Below, in pieces: positions 21,837-36,000 of a stretch of 64,000 nt of DNA; position 1 is the stretch's first letter, and each line of letters opens with the position of its first letter. Under the pieces are notes generated by a model, which searched no databases, was not told the DNA's origin, and saw only the letters and a program-made list of their open reading frames with translations. The DNA lies in the NCBI RefSeq assembly GCF_009870125.1, contig NC_046683.1, positions 12,595,001 to 12,659,000 of the forward strand. The letters run 5' to 3'. The DNA comes from Drosophila pseudoobscura. Taxonomy: Eukaryota > Arthropoda > Insecta > Diptera > Drosophilidae. Made by a program: the position numbers and the translations under genes.

Positions 21837-24800
21837 GCATATAGTACATGGCGAGTGTTCATATATCAAGAGAGTTGGCGCTCAATAAAAAAATCCGAGA
21901 CGCGGGACCTGGGACCAATCTGTCAATGTACTTAAATATTGTACGATATATCGTGTGGCGAATGAAAATGAAAACAAAAGTATGAAAAGTATGAAAAGAG
22001 CAATTATAAAACCCCTTTTGTTGCTGGTTTTTTGTCCACAGATTCGTTGTAATTGTATTTCGAAATAAATTGATTTTCATCTCTGCCCCCCCTGGGCATC
22101 GCCTATCGTTGGGGATCCTCTCAGAAAAAAACGCCACATTCCCGACACTGATTGTAGCCGAGAGCCATGGGATAGGATTACATTTGTGTGTGCAAATTTC
22201 CCATAAATGAATGGCATTCGCCATTCGACTACAAGGCCACAAAAGATAGGTATGGTAAAGGAAACACATCCACACACAAGTTTCAAGAACTAACTGTAGT
22301 TGGTGATTGTTTAAGCGTACTCGGAAATACCTCACATATTCCAGTGGAAGTACCCGCATTGGTTCCTGTTCAGCGATTATCCGCTAGTCATCACAGCTCT
22401 TCTAATTCGATTAAAAGCAGTACCATGTGGCAGTTAATTATAGATGTATCTACAACTACAAGTCGTGTAAAAGTTTCCTGAAAACTCCGCTTACAGCCAA
22501 AGTGTTTACAAAGTTTTTTTGTTGTTGGTGTGAGATCCTTGCGGACTATGCGAGGGACTAGAGGAGCGCTGGAGCGACAGACAGTGAGAAGATTCAACTA
22601 AATGTTTGTTTCCTTGTAAATATTTAGCACAAATGCAGTCTCGAATGATGGAGAATTGCAAGATAGTTCGATAGTTATCGTTGATATCAATAATGTCTTG
22701 GATTCTTGTCTTGGAATCGCAAAAGACCAAATGTACAGATAACCCTGGAAACCTACGCTCTATCTCCCGTCTCGTTTCTCTGTAAAGCCCTGCTTGATCC
22801 ACAGCATTCATGAACTCACAAATCCTGTCCTTACCTAAACACTAAAAAATCGAATCGGTATCGGTATCGAGACCTTCACACAATGGCAGTCGGTTTTCGG
22901 AGAGCGATTCGGGGGTTCTATAGAACCGAACGATGAGAATCCCCAATCGCATCGAATCAGACCAAAGTGTCCGTTCGCTTATGGGAAATTTGTATGCCTT
23001 TGATACATAACCTTGCTGCAGTCCACTTCAAACTCAATAAGGTAAAAAAACATTAATTTCAAAGAGTTTGTTGCCAAAGATTTTTGGGGGAAAAAACGTG
23101 GTCTACCCGTGTATCGAAATTCCAGTTTCAGTCTTCAATGATTTTTGTTTTATCAAACCAAAAGCCATTGCAAGGGAAAATGTGACTTTAAAAGGGACAC
23201 ATACGAGGAAATTGGTCGTAGTACCTATGATAATACAAATTAATTCGCAAATATGTAGGTGGGCATTTTTGAAACGAAGATAAAGGCTAGGGTAGGGTTG
23301 GTTTGGTACTGGGGCAGGGGTTTTCCACTTTTGGGATGGAGTGTACCATCTCCCACAGCTCTCTCTCATCCTCGGTCATCGTGTAATCCTTGCTCTATTC
23401 CAGTAATAAATTTCAAGAATTTTCCCCCCAAACAATTTTGCTACCTTTTTATTTGGGTGTCTCTTTTTTTCATGCATTCTTACTTTTAGTACTAATACAC
23501 GAGCCTGGGGAGGGGATGGGGGGCGGATAGGGCCAAAAAAAAGAACAACCAAGGGGGATAAGGGAGATGGGGCGAACAGAACTTTATGTTGGTTGCGTTT
23601 TATGTCCAGAGTATACAAAATGGTCCTCAAATACAGCGAGAGGGAGGGAAAGATATCCTAAACAAAAACTCGTCAAAATTCGCCACAGAAAAAGAGTTAG
23701 AACTGAGAGAAAAACAGGGCCAGGGCAGTCCAGCAACAAAGGAGTCACAGCTGAAGAAAGAGGTAGAAAGGTAAAGAGAGGAGGTATTGCGAGAAGCCGA
23801 AACCAAAATTGCATACCCTTTAGCAGAGGGTATATACCCTGCCAGGCGGGGAAGCCTCAGAAGGATCTTCTTCTGGTGCCCAAATTCCAATTCCATTTGG
23901 ATTCAGCTCCTCAGGTGAAACACATCGGTGGAAGGCAAAGGATTTCCAGGTCTATCTAAAGCCCACGACCCGAGAGTATCCCTAGCTTCGGTGCAGCCAA
24001 AAAAAACTAAAATTTCTTGCTTGTTTTTGCTGCTACTTGAAATGCCAAAAGAAAGTTCGATAAAAAAATAAGAAAAAACCTACAGCTTAAAAGCAACAGA
24101 AAAAGAAGAATGCTGGCAAATAAATTGCATAAAGGGAGAGTTGTACAAAAAATAAACAAAGATTTCGGTAAGTACATATATACATATATATATGCATATA
24201 TAAATACTATACATAGCTGTACATATTGTACATAAGTGAAGGAATATCAGTGCCAAGATGTATCGTATATGTACGTATAGCTGTTCCGATACTCAGATTC
24301 AAGGAAATTATCGAATGGAAGGTTCTTTCCCCTCCAGGGGAATACGATAATCAAATGTTTGTAGTGTTTGTTTTTGTGTTCTCAAAGCCCCAGCTTCAGG
24401 CTCGAGCATCGGCACAGCAGTCTACTTTGTAATATAATTCTGGGACCCAAAAGCAATCATTTAAGAAACGATCTTATAAGAAAGGGGTAGCAATAGGCTC
24501 TGGCCTGTCTCCGACTTTTAAGCAGATCGAAAAAAACATCGGACTATTAAATTCGTTATTCGTTAACTATTTGTTAAGTAATTTCCCATAAGCGAAAGGA
24601 TACATTCGTATCGAATGACCCACGGGAAATATCATTCCGTGCGATATCGAAAAAGTGAAAATTGTCTGGTTTTTTTGGATTTCAGATCAATATTATAAGA
24701 CAGCATACAATCAGAGGATTTGGCTGGATTTTTCGTAGGAATATTATGATGTTTTTCAGAGAAGCGCTAAAGATATTGTTGAAATATTGTTTCCAAATGT

Positions 24801-25209
24801 TATCTAGTCCGAGTTGGGTTTTTCGATAGTTTGACCACCATTGTGTGCACACACATGATTGATGTAAAAAAGTGGTGGGGTGGGGGGGGCTGGCATTAAA
24901 AAACGCAATGTCCGGCCAACTGCGATTGGGACTTGAGTTCGGTTACGGATTCCGGATTCCGGATTCGGACTGGGACTTCGTCTCTCAGAAATCCACGAAA
25001 AAGCACACACACACACACAAGGGTTAACTGTAAAGGGTTTTTGATCCCCATACATACACAAACTTCTCGCACACATACATCTACTTGAACCGTTACACAT
25101 TTAAGTTCCTTAAAATATAAAAAAAAGTTACAACGAAGGCAACCAAAAAAAAAAACAACAACAAAAAAAAGGAAACAAGGACGCACGAGAGGGGTTTCTG
25201 GGTTGACGG

Positions 25210-25362
25210 AAAGAGACAGAGAGAGAGAGAGAGAGAGGGGGGGGGGGGGATAGGGGCGTAAAAAAAATACATGTTTTATTGTAGTATATTTTTCCCGCCA
25301 AGCACTCACACACACACACAGAGAGAGCTAGAGAGAGCGAGAGAGAGCGAGAGAGAGAGATA
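25210..25362 (+). repeat. GA, G-run and CA microsatellite cluster
   Basis: A GAGA tract runs directly into about a dozen G residues near 25215-25249. A CA tract follows near 25304-25320, then interrupted GAGAGAGC repeats to 25362. GA tracts can bind GAGA factor, but nothing else here suggests a promoter. Confidence 0.75.
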
Positions 25363-26573
25363 TACGAAGCCCCAACATCACCCAATCCCTAGCCCGTAAC
25401 AGACCCCACCCCAAGCCCCAACCCCATCTTCAACCCATACTTGGGCTTTTCCCCTCTTTTTTCCGTACTCCCCGCCAGCTCGCTCGCTCGCTTCCTCACC
25501 CTCTCCCCACTCCCCTCTCTTTTCTTCTTCTACTTCTTTTGGATTTTCTCATGGAAAATATTTTTCAGTTTTTATCACATTTTTCTTCTTCTTTGGATTT
25601 CGTTTTGTGTTTTTTCTTTTGCCTTTTTTTTTGCTGTTATTTTATTTGTATTTTTTGTTCCCCTCAGTGGCAGGAAGGTCCCAGGGTATGCCTGGTTTTT
25701 GTGTGGCTTTGTAACAGTGAGAAAAAAGCTATTCTCGTTCTTCGGTTTCGCTTTGTTTTGTATCTTTGTATCTATCTTTTATGGATGTTGCGGTCTTTTC
25801 TTTAATAATAGTTTTGGCGCAATGAAAAATATAGTTTTAATATTTGGTTTATCCAATGGTTGGGCCTGTAATTCTTTCAAACAGAAGTGCGACGACGTTT
25901 CTTCTCATTAAATATTATCAATTTCGTTCATTTAATGATAACTATTTTTGGTAGTCGGACTTGTGATGCCCCTCGTAGGTCGATCTTTCCTATCACTCAC
26001 AATTTGGAAGATACAGAGCTACAGTCATGCGTCATGCGGCAGCGCCCTTCTGCCAAGCCATCCCTCATTGGAATTCGCTCTTTCGGACATTCTATGGGGT
26101 GCATATGGGATGGCATATCAACCTGAAGCAGAGGGTATCCACTGGGTCGGTTGTCCTTGTCCCGACTTGAGTGTTTTTTCTCGTGTTTTTCTTGTGTACG
26201 TTGTAAGCAGTGTGCCGAGAGGGTGAGTGGAAAAAGGCAAAGAAACGTCGTTTTGGCTTCAGCAGCATAACCGGGCCAGAAGACCAGGATGGTCGGTGCG
26301 ACGGCGGGACGGAGGGTTCTGTGACGCAAAAAGGTTGCGAGCGGAAAAATAAAAATGTGAACAAAAAAAAATACATTACAGCAGCAGAGCAGCGACAGAG
26401 TAGCAGCAGCAGCAAAAGAGAGAAAAAAAAAAAGAAATATAAAAATAAAAACACAAAAAGCTTCAAGAGAACAGTGGAGGAAAAAAGCATAACGAGCGTT
26501 TCTCGTTTCATTTCATTTCGTTTGGTTTTTTTTTTCCTCTCTTCCTCTTCTGCTCCTCCATGTCCTCCTCTCT

Positions 26574-26593
26574 CCCCCCCCCCCCCCCCCCCC
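26574..26593 (+). repeat. Run of 20 cytosines
   Basis: A 20-base C homopolymer inside a pyrimidine-rich stretch. A similar run of 19 lies at 40497-40515. Homopolymer lengths in assemblies are error-prone. Confidence 0.85.
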
Positions 26594-27005
26594 TCCATTC
26601 CCCTCGCACTCCCTTGCCAAACATTCTCTTTATTATTATTTTCAGTTTCTGTCTTTCTCCATTTACTTTTCTTTCTTATGGCGGGTGTTTTTTTTTTCAA
26701 CTTTTTTTGATTCCTCCCGGTTGGTTTTTTTTCTCATCTTTTTTTCTCTCTCTGCAGCTGCTTTTTAAGCTGTAATTTTTTACTTGACGCTTTTTATGCT
26801 TTCTTCTCAACCCCCTACCCCCGCCCCCCGGTACCCTATTTCGACAATTTTATCCCTTTTTTTTTTTAAATATCGATTTTTATGTCAACTTAAATGAAAG
26901 GTACACAGTTTTCCCTACAACAACTACAAAAAAAAAAAAAAAATAAAAAAAATGTCCGGAATGTAAAAAACGAAAAGAGGACTCTATATATGAGACCAGC
27001 CATCG

Positions 27006-27036
27006 TGTGTGTGTGTGTGTGTGTGGGTGTGTGGGT
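27006..27036 (+). repeat. GT microsatellite
   Basis: About ten GT dinucleotides followed by GGGTGTGTGGGT. It is a simple repeat. Confidence 0.8.
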
Positions 27037-30000
27037 CCTGTCCTTCCTTTACTTGCTATCTTTTTTTTATTATTAATTCTTGTATATATTGCACACACAT
27101 GTGTATAAATTTTTCTCATTTCCTCTTCGCAAATGCTTGCCAGAGGGACAAATGGGACACACAGGACACACAGGACACGGCGCCTCGCCTCGCCAAAAGA
27201 ACTCCAAGATATACCGAGTAATTTCCACCTTTTTTGTTTTGTTTCTACCACGCGAATAGGAATTCCAACTATGATTAATGGAAGGACGAAGAACTTCGAT
27301 GCCATCGTGATATGAGACACATTTGAGAATAACAAATGTAATTTCTCTGCGTCAAGTTTCGGATTGGAATCTTGGTTGAGGGACTGGACTGCCAAAAAAA
27401 AGATGGTTGGAATACTCTTAAGAAGTGTCGCCAAAAGTTTATAAATTTTAGAAATCATATTTGATACTGAGAGAAGGGGGGGAGAAGAATGTTGGACAGC
27501 ACTTAAGGTCTGTCAAAGATGATCATTAAAATATCCCATACTTAAAAAGACCTCCTCAAGACTACCCTCAATGACATCGGTAGCAGTATCATTGTTGTAT
27601 AATGATATTAAATATGATCTCTTTTGGTCTGTGACGAGTACTCCCAATGGTTTCAATTTGTAGCTTCTTATGATCCAGATTCTTTAGATAATTAGTCAGA
27701 ATATTGCATGTTGTCATATGATCTCGATGACTGAATTACCAAAGTGTTTATAAATAGTTCTGAAACCAAAGAAATCGCTGTTCGATCGATGCAGCAAGAG
27801 AAGAATGCCTCTGGTAGTTGGGTTGATGGAACCTGAAACTGATCAAACTTTTAATGAAGCCAAGAAATTTCATCATCTACGAGTACATTCCAGATTGATG
27901 TTGATCTTCGCCCTTGAATTTGTCTATTTTCTTTAAGTGTACACTCTCCAAAGTCGTAGAATTTTGCAAGTCCTTCCAAATGGTGAAAAGATCTTAACTC
28001 AGGTTAAAGAATTCTTCTTTCAAGTAAGTTTGGATTTGATAGGACTTTCAGAGGTAGAGCTGCATAGCTTCGCTTTGTAGGCAATCCTTTCACATAGGAC
28101 TCCGAGCTGTACAAATATGAAGGTATGTTTGTATATACCTATTCCTAGGAATGGTATGATGGTATGGCCAACACAATCAACTCGATTTAACATTCTATAA
28201 CATTCAGAAGTATTCAATTATTTTCTGTATCTGTATCGCCCCAAAGTTCTCAACAACATTTCCTTGAAACTTGCCACATTCATACCCGCCACGCCACAGC
28301 ACCCCCCCACCCCGGCCCAACACACTTAAGTCACTCGTACGAGAGCCGGTCCGAGGTAGAATGCAACAAAATGTTGCATTGCATTGGCGCCCCTAAATAA
28401 TTGCAGGCCAGTACGCAGGGGGGAGGGCAGGTTCTGTCCTGCATGTTTAATACGCATGTGAACGGTTTAAACTGCCTAAAGTCCACTGTTTTATCCATAT
28501 ATCGTAGTATGAAGTATGGTATGTACTTATTCCAACGAAAGATGATATCACTCCGTCTTTATTGTGGGAGCAGAGGCACGTTTCCTTGGCCAATCAACTG
28601 GAAACGCCGCAAATGTCAGGCAGGATATTGGATAAATTTATGTCTGTCACTACATATATATATATGGTTTTGTCAGGGAAATTAAAATTAAAATACATAT
28701 ATTTTGGCAAAAGTGCGTCTAGATATTTGCAAATGATTAATAGTTATAATTAATGTCAATTTCTAAGGGTATCTACATACACTCCCTTATGATTGACAGC
28801 AGTTTCTGAATAGAGGCTTCACTGTTTTTCCGCAGCCCACACGTCCATGCCCCATGCACAATATACTAAATCTCCTGCTTTTTTCTGCCACAGTAATTTT
28901 CTTTTTTTCCAACTTTAAAATAGCTTGTTTTTTTCCCAGTTTTTAACGTTGTGGACTGGGTTCGATAGTTTTGCGCGATGAACGTCCACTGTGAGTAGGG
29001 GTCCCTGCTTCTCTATCCTTTTCGATTTAGTCTCCCAAAACAGACGATATGATATGATCTATAATGAGCCTTCTGTTGAGTACTAAATATTACATTGTTT
29101 TCTATAATTCTGTTGAACAATATCAATATCGGGTTGCTATATTTGTATCGCTTCTATGGTCTAAATGGATCCCTCATGTTTAATCTTAGCTTTGGCCTCT
29201 AAATGTTTTGAATTTGTGAAAACTCGCAGAGGATCTGTAGACAAAGTATACCATCATCTGGTACCCCAAGTTCCATTTAAATGATCGATCTGCAAAGGGT
29301 ATACAAAGCTTCGAACCCTTTAATTCTCGTTTTTGCATGCCATATTTTTGTATTTTCCTTTAAGTTTTTGCTGTAGGTTTTTGCAACGGTTTTTGCTGCT
29401 TGTTTTTGTTTTTTTTTTTTAAATATTTTTTTTACTGCTTTCCTCAGAAAGAAGCAAAATATTTTAATATAAATTGATGTGCAAAGAGAGCAGGTGCGGG
29501 GGCAACGGCAGGGGAACTTGTGCGCGGGTGTTTCCCAAATGTAACAAGAGGAATGATATATGTATGTACATATATACATATGTACACCATATATTTTTCA
29601 TTTTCTTTGTTTGGCTTGATAAATAATAATAAAAAAATATATTTGTATATACACTATAATAAACAAAATAAAAAAGTTTCATCTCCGTTTAATTCCCTGT
29701 TTATAGAGTCGGGAGTTATGTTCCCTCGGCCACACCTGACCATCATGCGAATTCCAAATAAATTTCATAGCGCCATAAAAAAGTTTAATAAACAGTGCGA
29801 GACCAACAAAAATAACGTTTGAAATTTCAGGTAACTGAAATACAGAAAACGAAGGGTAGAATTATGTTTCTAAATATTTTCACCAGCTGAATTAAATAAA
29901 TACACATGTATAAGTATACACAACTCAGTCTCATAATCGTGGACGGCGGGGAGGGGCTTTGTAAATAAGTAGAATTTTTTTGAGTCATAAATAAAATAAA

Positions 30001-33000
30001 GCTAGAAACAGCAAGTGCGACAAATATACGATCACTGGGCATGCAACGACAGGCACTACTTTAATCAGCAACAGATAAAAAAAACCCCCACCCCCTTTCA
30101 CTGCTTTCATCCTCTTTTAAAACCTATTCGCCTGTGGATGGCCAGCTTTAGAGCTTACAGCTGCTGCACTGCTTCGCCGGTCTTACTGCTTGCAAAAAAT
30201 AAACGACAACGAGCAAAATGAGTAAGCAGTTTCGCTGCAACAGAAAATTAAACACACACAAAAGGCGAAAAGGAAACATGGAAAAAAACTAGAATAAAAA
30301 GAAAATGTATAAATGTTGAAAGAATTCGCGCACTCTCGAACGAGATTCAAAGGAAAAATCTATACGTTCTTATGATTCTCGCTTTCTTGGCAAATTGGTA
30401 GATGTTGTTTGTTTTGTTTTAAATACCCAGGACAGGAAAAGATAAAGGGTATATAGGGTTCAGGCAGTGTCCAATAAAAATCGAATGATGATGTAACATA
30501 TGTATTTCACTGCAGTATTTTCTCATAAGAAAAGTTTGAATTTGTGCAAGGATAAATAATCTACAAAAATCAGTGTTTCTCAAAAGAACAGACTACTGGG
30601 TATCATGCGGTCGCATCTCTGTGTCTCTTTTCCCATTTAATGCTGATTGCGAATGGGGAATTCGAAATCCATACATATTATTAATAAGTATTACAAAAAA
30701 ACAAAGAAATTAAGAAAATTACCAAGAAGAGCACGCAGCAACAGCAACAGCAGCAGCAGCAGCAAGAGCGTACGCAAGTTTCCCCTCTCCTCACTTTTCC
30801 ATTTGTATGTATGTATGTGTTGGTGTGTGTTTTGCGCTGCCTTTGGGCGATTGTTTATGTCTCTCTTGCTGCTCCTCTCTCGCATTTTGTCTTGTTTTTG
30901 GAATGCCAAATGGCTGCAGCGCAGCAAGCAGAGCAGCGGGCAGCGGCAGAGGCAGAAACCTAGGCCAGGGCTCTGGGACGCAGGCGCGCCTGGGCAAAAG
31001 ACCAAATTGTCCAAGTCCCAAGATCAAGTCCAGGGCAGCAAAGTCCACAATAACTTTTAATAGAGATAGGAGGAGGAGGAGAGATGCTACGCAACATCAT
31101 AAAGTCAAACCACCCCAAACCCCAACCCCTCCGCCAACAAAATACAAAAAAAACCAGCAAGCTGACAACAGGAACAACAACAACCTTACGATCTTCTTCT
31201 ATAACTATGTACGAGTGTGATGCTGGGCAGCGGCAGCGGCAGCGTGCTCTGTGGCTGCTGCCTGCGTGTACGCTGCAGTGCTTTTCAGCTTGCTATACCC
31301 TTCTTTAAGGCTATTATGATTTTGATCAGATGTTGGCAATTCAGAGAAAGATGTACATACCTACAGCAGGTGGGATCTACAAGGGTACCAAACGCTTCGG
31401 CGTCTGAAACTAACCTTTCCATACGTTCGTGTTGTTGCTGACTTTTGCAGCTTCTTTCTCTGCTGCGCCTGCCTCAGCTGCTATCTCTCTTTCTTCCACT
31501 GCTTGCTTAGAGAGCGGAGCTTTTCCTCACAGTTCTCTTCTTGTTGCGACTGCGGTTGTCTAATAATTTCAACAAGAACAGCAGCAGAACACGCAGCAGC
31601 AGCGTCCAGTTTGGCACACACACACACACACACCCAGAAATACGCCAAAAGGAGTGGGACATTGGCAAAGAGGGGACGAACACAGTGGAAGAGGGTGAGT
31701 GACAGAGAGGGGGAACGGGAACGGTAACAGTGAGAGGGAAACATATTTTTTTTTTTTGTAGCTGCCTTGCTGGCTAAAGAGCGGCGGCGCATCTGCACAT
31801 AACCTCAAGGTTGCTGAACCTCAGCTGCGGCGGCGGCTAGAGCGCAGCTCCAAGCAGGAAGACGGCGCGCGGGTGAAGCAGTGCAAAATAAAAACACAAA
31901 AAAAACAGGACTTGGCCATAAATAGAGTCCTAGGCCCGACAAACCAGATTGTTTTTGATATCTTTTACAATTTTTTTTTTGTTTGTTTTCGGAAAAGGCA
32001 ACAAACGCACAATTGAGTTCGAATTGATTTCGAATCTTGAAAGCATTGCCAGCATTTTTCCAAATCTATTCAAGGGCCACTACAGAACAGACTTAAACAG
32101 CTGCAAAACCATCGATCACAGACCGAATCACAAAAACCTTTTACAGCTAGGACATCCACACATTTGTACATATAGACACATAAAATTACTTAATTCCATT
32201 CCCTATCTTAACATATAGAACAAATTCAAAAATCTGTAATATTCCACCCTATTAAATTCGCTTTAAAAATTTCCCATAAGAAACGGAGACGCTTCTCTCA
32301 ATTGTCCTTAAAGCCTAAGAGATATTTTACTGCATATTAGATTCAGATATAACTATGTACAGTTATTCTATAGCTACTCCTTATCAGATTTAGCTAACTT
32401 AGATATTGTATGCATATAAATTTGGTGAAAATATTCGACTAGATCGATGCAAGAGCCCGCCTCTAAACAATAAATAAAGTTGGGCTGTCCAAGCCAGATA
32501 GATCTTGGAAACTTTAGCAGAGCGGAAAAGTCAAAAGAATCAAAGATCCATGGGGTAGTGGGGTAGCAGGTGGTGCAGGATGGGACGGACGGGATCGGGG
32601 AGGAGCTCTGTGGCGGCTGCTTCTTTCGTGGAAGCGTCTTCACAAAAAACCTGGCTGGAAAAGGAAAAAACAAAAAATCAAATAAGACAAAACCAAAAGG
32701 GAAGACATCGAGGATGCAGACGGGTGGGGAGGGGAGTAACACACAAATTGCGAAGCGGGGGGGAAAAAAAAGGAAAAGCTGCTTTACACAATCTCAGAGA
32801 CGGCGGGGGCGAGGGGGGCTGGTGGGCTGTGGAGGTAGTAGCTATTTCTTCTTGGTCTTTGCTCTGCTTCTCGGCTTCTCTCTGGGCTCTGCGGCACAGG
32901 AAAAAGCCAAAGAAGCTGCCCCGTACGTTCAGAGCCCCAGATACAAATGTAAGATACTCGTGGGGAAAAACCTCACTTGGAGTGGATCAGGTTGGTGGTG

Positions 33001-36000
33001 GGGGGCGGGGCGGGGCGGTGCGGGTATAGAACATTCATCAAGAAAACTGTCGTCGTTTTTTCTTCGGTTATTTGCTATCTGTATCTTTTTGTCTGCGCCT
33101 TGTATCTATGTATCTGTAAGTACGTTAGCCCCCGCCATGGATTCTCTAAGTCATATTACGACTACGTACCGCTGCCGACTACCGACTGCCCCTTGGTCGC
33201 CTCTCCTCTTGTTTGCTGTTGTCTTTCTTTCTTTCTTTTATTTTCTTTATTTGTTGGTTTTCGTTTTTTGTTTCTTGTTACCAGCATAGGATGCCCTCCA
33301 TGCCGTGCTCCATGCTCCATGCCACATGCCCCGCTCTGTTTGTTTATTCTGGTATTTTTTGTGTGCCGAGATTCCTCCTGCTTTCGCTCGTTTCTATTTT
33401 CATTATTTATCATATTTTTTGCCAACGCCAAATGTAAACTTTAATATTCCTTCTGCATTGTCCCAGGAATCAAGCGGAAGAGGGCCCGACAAAAACCAGA
33501 AATAATACCTGCGGGAAAAACCTTTGACTGCAATATTTTACTAGAAGCAAAGATAGATAGATACATAGATACTTTAGGTAGTTCTGAGAGATCCCCAGAT
33601 AAAGAGGATGACCTTCTACGAATCGATTCTACATCAATTTTAATACACAAAAGATACATAGATATTTCTTCTACGATCGATTCTATTTCTATTTCATGGG
33701 GAAAATGGCAAAATGCAAATTTAGAATAATATTTCAATCAAGTAGAACAATTTCCCAAAGATTTCTCTTGGGAAAAATATTCACTGACATTCACTATTTC
33801 ATTGAAATTACTTTAATAACGAAAACAACAAAATGGTTGAACAACAACAACAACAACTGCAAAATGAATGGAAAAAACTGGAAAAGCAAAAACAAAACAA
33901 AATATGGAGAGAAAAAAACGCTGATGATGATGATGATGGCGGCGGCGTCGGAGTCGGCGAACGATGTTCAGAGAAGAGAATTTTTTGCTGTCTCCTTGAA
34001 ATGGGAATCTGTATACCCAGGGGTGTACTCGTACTCCCGCGGGTATGCTGGACTCCGTGGGTATCGGGGAGTGGTCACTGTGTGTGTGTGTGTGTGGATA
34101 GCGGCTAGCTTTTTATCTATGTACTCTGATTTTTTTGGGAGTACTTTGAGAGTGCCCAAGTACCTTAATTTACATTAGTCCCATTATGCTCGCTTTCGTT
34201 TGAGGATTTAGGAAATGTCTTTGTCTTCGATCACATCCAGTCTCCAGTATCCAAATCTCAATTGTTCAGTTTTTACCGGTATCTCTATCCCTGTCTTAAA
34301 GGGTATATTTTGGTTGTTATAATCGCTATAAGGGAAGAGCTCCCCTTACTTGCTTGTCCTTTTTTTTTTGTGGAAGCTTAAATTTTTTCGAAATAAAAAT
34401 CTGTTGTTTTTTTTAAACTTTTTTTTTTGTTGGTGACTGTAATTTATTACGGTATTTTTTTCTGCTAGTAGCATACTTGCACCGAGTATTTTATAAAATT
34501 GTTCAATTTTTGTACGAGACAATGTCGCAGGACCGACTTATTGCCTCCCCCCAAGAAACAGCAGAGAGGAAAAACGAAAAATAATAAAAAACAGTGAGGT
34601 GTGGGGAGGGGAGGGGGGGAGGATAAGCGAAAGAATGGGAAATAGCAAACCAAACTGAATATTGAGATATTTCCCATGTTTCAGGGTTCGTTCATCGGGG
34701 CTCGGGGGGAGGAGGAGGAGCTTCGCCTCGCTTCGGTTCGGTTCGGTTCTTTCAAAAGTGATTTACTCTTTTGGTAATGTGCATGTCTCCAGCTCCTCTT
34801 TCTTTCGCTACCATCTCCCCACCACCCCACCGTCCGCTCTTACTGGTGTTTTTTTCGTGCATGTTTTTTTCCTTGTTCATGTGCAGTTTTTTTTTCTTTT
34901 CCATCACACACGACATGTATGTAAATGCGTTCACTGTGTGTGTGCACATAGTGTGTACGTATGTATGTGTGCACTTGTACAATATATAGTAAAATATAAG
35001 ATATATTTATGCAAAAAAAAAGGACAAAATGAAACCAGACCAAAACCAGAAAGACATATGTACATACAATCAAGTTTGGTTTGCGTGCCGACCCTTTAGA
35101 TACCCTTACGAATCGATCGCTTCCAATTTTGGAAATACCATTCTAGGTCCAGGTCCATCGAACTGCCTTACCTTTTCGAACTGTAGGTCCCTCTTCTCAA
35201 CTGCTTTCTGATCCAGCATATTGGGAACTGCTTTAAACCAGCTCTTCTCTTCGCACATCTGCTGCCGTGTCTTGCTCTCTTTAAAGCTCTCTCACCACAT
35301 CTGACCTTGTCCAGAGAGAAAGATATGCAATCGTATGCAATCCACCTTTGAGGTGTGTTACAAATTGCATCTAACTGTTAATATTCCTGTTTACCCAGCA
35401 CAGAACAAAAGCTGCAGCAGCAGCAGAACCATCATCAGAGAATGCAAAAAAGAAAAGAGTAAAGAAAAGCTTTGGCACCGGCACTTACCATTTTTGTGCT
35501 GTGCAAAATATAAATGAAGTTTTTTCAGCTGCTATTTCTTCTGCCTTGTACCTTCTTTTCTCGCCACCCTTTCCCTCCCCCCTCTTCGTTCTTTCACGGT
35601 TACAGTTTATTTTCTCCCCAGCTCTCAGTCCCGCCGCCGCCCGCTGCCATCATAGTTTGGCTGTCCTTTGTCGGGGCGCGCGCCAAAAAAATGAAAGCAC
35701 CGCCAGAGACGGTGGGGTGGCAGCGGCAGCGGCAGAGAAGAAACAGTGGGCAGATAAAGGTAAGAGCGTGATAGCAGAGCGACCGAGAAGTGGCAGCGGG
35801 CAGCGAATAGGCAGCGGAGAGCGACAAAAACCCAGCAACAGTAAAACGGACGTTTTTTTCCCCCTTCCATCGTTCTCTTCTATACCAGGCCGAAGCTTAC
35901 ACTGCGCGAGAGAGAGTGAGAGACAGGGTGGGGATAGTTGGGACGGACGACTTGGCTTTGGTTAGAGCAGGAACGGGGGATATAAATTAAATGCTCGACT

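Noticed and set aside
25441-25911. Phenylalanine-rich 156-codon frame that could pass for a membrane protein
   Set aside because: The hydrophobicity comes from T-rich DNA. No start context, splice sites or known family.
26092-26710. Long open frames on both strands (202 and 166 codons)
   Set aside because: They are pure low-complexity Lys/Phe and Pro/Leu strings coded by poly(A), poly(T) and poly(C) tracts.
32570-33444. Plus-strand open frames up to 239 codons
   Set aside because: Composition is driven by G-, A- and T-runs, there are no domains or splice chain, and overlapping frames are all equally open.
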